From positions 1 to 8,146 of the forward strand of contig JADFUO010000194.1 in NCBI GenBank assembly GCA_015222115.1: a stretch of 8,146 bases of DNA, given 5' to 3'. A program made the position numbers and the translations under genes. This stretch comes from Bacteroidota bacterium. GTDB lineage: Bacteria > Bacteroidota > Bacteroidia > Bacteroidales > JADFUO01. A model generated the notes under the pieces. The model did not search any database and was not told where the DNA came from. It was given only the letters and a program-made list of their open reading frames with translations. Positions 7,285 to 8,146 of this stretch are shown here, in pieces (positions within the stretch are counted from its first letter, which is position 1; every line of letters begins with the position of its first letter).

Positions 7285-7439
7285 AAAATTAATAATAATT
7301 TTACATTTTTGCAATATTTAATATGTTAGAAATATATATATGTTATGATAAAATACAGATAATAAGATATTTATAAGCCTATTTAGAATCATTAAAAATA
7401 ACAGTATTATAAAATTCTTGTAGTATTAATGTAATGAAA

Positions 7440-7470
7440 GTGATATATTTTGTAAACGATAGAATATCAC
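7440..7470. repeat. Small inverted repeat, possible operator
   Basis: GTGATAT (7440-7446) and ATATCAC (7464-7470) are exact reverse complements separated by 17 bases. A further GTGATAT occurs at 7583-7589. The site lies about 155 bases upstream of the SusC promoter, and 7-bp arms in AT-rich DNA can arise by chance. Confidence 0.3.
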
Positions 7471-7478
7471 ATAGTTGT

Positions 7479-7506
7479 AAAAAAAACAACACACAGCCTG
7501 TGTGTT
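7479..7506 (-). terminator. Intrinsic terminator of the membrane-protein gene
   Basis: AACACACA (7488-7495) and TGTGTGTT (7499-7506) form an 8-bp stem with a GCC loop. On the minus strand it is followed by a run of eight T (A at 7479-7486). It lies about 85 bases after the stop codon at 7591-7593 and insulates that gene from the SusC operon. Confidence 0.75.
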
Positions 7507-7590
7507 TGAGGCTTATTATATATATTTAATGTATTAGGATTAAATTAAAACCAATTAATAAATGATAAGTGCCATGTATCAGTGATATGT

Positions 7591-8025
7591 TTATGACATG
7601 TATTTTAAATTTTTTGCATACAATACAATAAATAGAACGGTAATTAGTAATCCTAAAAATGGAAATTCAAGTGAAGGAGCAAATATTGAAGGAATAATAA
7701 GTAATATTATTTGTGCAACAGTATAAATATGAAATCCTATTTTTTTTAGTTTCCACATTTGTATTGCTCCGAATAATGAAACTGAATAAAAAATAAAACT
7801 TATAATAAAAAATTCAACCTTTAACGACAAAAACAAATCTATACCCGGAAATGTCAGTTCTTCACTTTGAGCAATTTCTATAAATGAATCATAATTGAGT
7901 GAAATAATCAGATTGGAAAATGCTGCCAATCCGCTTCCTATAAAGGTTAAAATACATAAAACTGACAAAAACTCCGGTCTTTTGTTAGTTTTCTGCGAAC
8001 CGTACTGATAATTAGAATCTTCCAT
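7591..8025 (-). CDS. Hypothetical four-helix integral membrane protein
   Basis: I do not recognise a named family for this 144-residue protein. A hydrophilic, cytoplasm-like N-terminus (residues 1-18, including a basic KTNKRPEF segment) leads into four hydrophobic segments at about 19-43, 67-89, 96-116 and 120-137. Between helices 1 and 2 is a polar loop (44-66) with several acidic residues. Between helices 2 and 3 is the short basic turn KLKK, which suggests that turn faces the cytoplasm. There is no signal peptide, lipobox or obvious catalytic motif. Small proteins of this shape (KRPxFLxVLCILTFIGSG at the start, then a MWKLKKxGF turn) are common in Bacteroidota and generally unannotated. 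The gene has its own terminator at 7479-7506 and so does not belong to the SusC/SusD transcript. A weak promoter element TATATCTG may lie on the minus strand at about 8038-8045, but no TTTG is found at the right distance. Confidence 0.82.
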   Translation of the reverse strand: MEDSNYQYGSQKTNKRPEFLSVLCILTFIGSGLAAFSNLIISLNYDSFIEIAQSEELTFPGIDLFLSLKVEFFIISFIFYSVSLFGAIQMWKLKKIGFHIYTVAQIILLIIPSIFAPSLEFPFLGLLITVLFIVLYAKNLKYMS

Positions 8026-8041
8026 AAATTGAATTTCAGAT

Positions 8042-8140
8042 ATACAAGTTGTTACAAGTTGCGGGTTGCAGGTTACAAGTTAAAACCTGAAACATGTAAC
8101 CTGCGACACGAAGTTAGCCCGTATGGGAAACCTGTAACAA
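8042..8140. repeat. Nested imperfect palindromic repeat
   Basis: ACAAGTT occurs at 8044-8050, 8054-8060 and 8075-8081. Three inverted pairs are nested: TTGTTACAAGTT (8049-8060) with 8129-8140 (11 of 12 bases), CGGG (8062-8065) with CCCG (8118-8121), and GCAGGTTACAAGTT (8068-8081) with 8091-8104 (13 of 14 bases, nine-base loop). The whole is more GC-rich than its surroundings and ends only about 16 bases upstream of the ATG at 8025. It looks like an intergenic repeat of the REP or MITE kind. Whether other copies exist cannot be seen from this window. Confidence 0.75.
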
Positions 8141-8146
8141 AATAAG

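Larger units (their letters stand above)
7141..7590. other. AT-rich intergenic region upstream of the SusC/SusD operon
   Basis: This 450-base stretch contains the SusC leader and promoter (7254-7284), the terminator of the upstream membrane-protein gene (7479-7506) and a 7-bp inverted repeat GTGATAT / ATATCAC (7440-7446 and 7464-7470). The latter two sit between the two genes' control signals. The rest is very AT-rich, with TA runs near 7331-7341 and 7517-7524, and I see no coding potential or RNA gene in it. Confidence 0.6.

Overview
The window comes from an AT-rich member of the Bacteroidota. The evidence is an adjacent SusC/SusD pair, promoters that fit the Bacteroidota TTTG / TAnnTTTG pattern, no Shine-Dalgarno sequences, A/T-rich leaders, and several small PorT/OMP-type beta-barrel proteins. 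I cannot name a genus from the sequence. Every supported gene lies on the minus strand, so transcription runs from high to low coordinates.

Layout in transcription order. (1) 8042-8140: a nested imperfect palindrome built from variants of GGTTACAAGTT, just upstream of (2) 7591-8025, an unrecognised four-helix membrane protein with an intrinsic terminator at 7479-7506. (3) 7141-7590: an AT-rich intergenic region carrying the SusC promoter. (4) 3886-7140 and (5) 2245-3846: a SusC-like TonB-dependent transporter and its SusD-like surface lipoprotein, 39 bp apart, ended by a GC-rich terminator at about 2199-2228. (6) 2102-2197: a perfect 20-bp inverted repeat just upstream of the promoter of (7) 1290-2018, an intact small outer-membrane beta-barrel protein, ended by a perfectly palindromic terminator at 1236-1265. 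(8) 910-1110: the decayed 5' end of a different outer-membrane protein gene, with a TAG at the signal-peptide junction. Its promoter shares 30 identical bases with that of gene 7. (9) 1-757: a second beta-barrel protein, paralogous to gene 7, very rich in Asp/Glu and cut by the window edge just before its C-terminus.

SusC and SusD should form one outer-membrane import complex: SusD binds substrate at the surface and closes over the TonB-driven SusC barrel. No glycoside hydrolase, peptidase, sigma/anti-sigma pair or two-component regulator is present, so the substrate cannot be assigned. The small barrel proteins have their own promoter and terminator and may simply be neighbours.

The most notable points are non-coding or decayed. 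They are the overlooked pseudogene, its promoter shared with the next gene, a TTAAC leader box 14-16 nt before four starts, the 20-bp inverted repeat, and the nested palindrome at the window end. I found no clear new defence, mobile or biosynthetic system.
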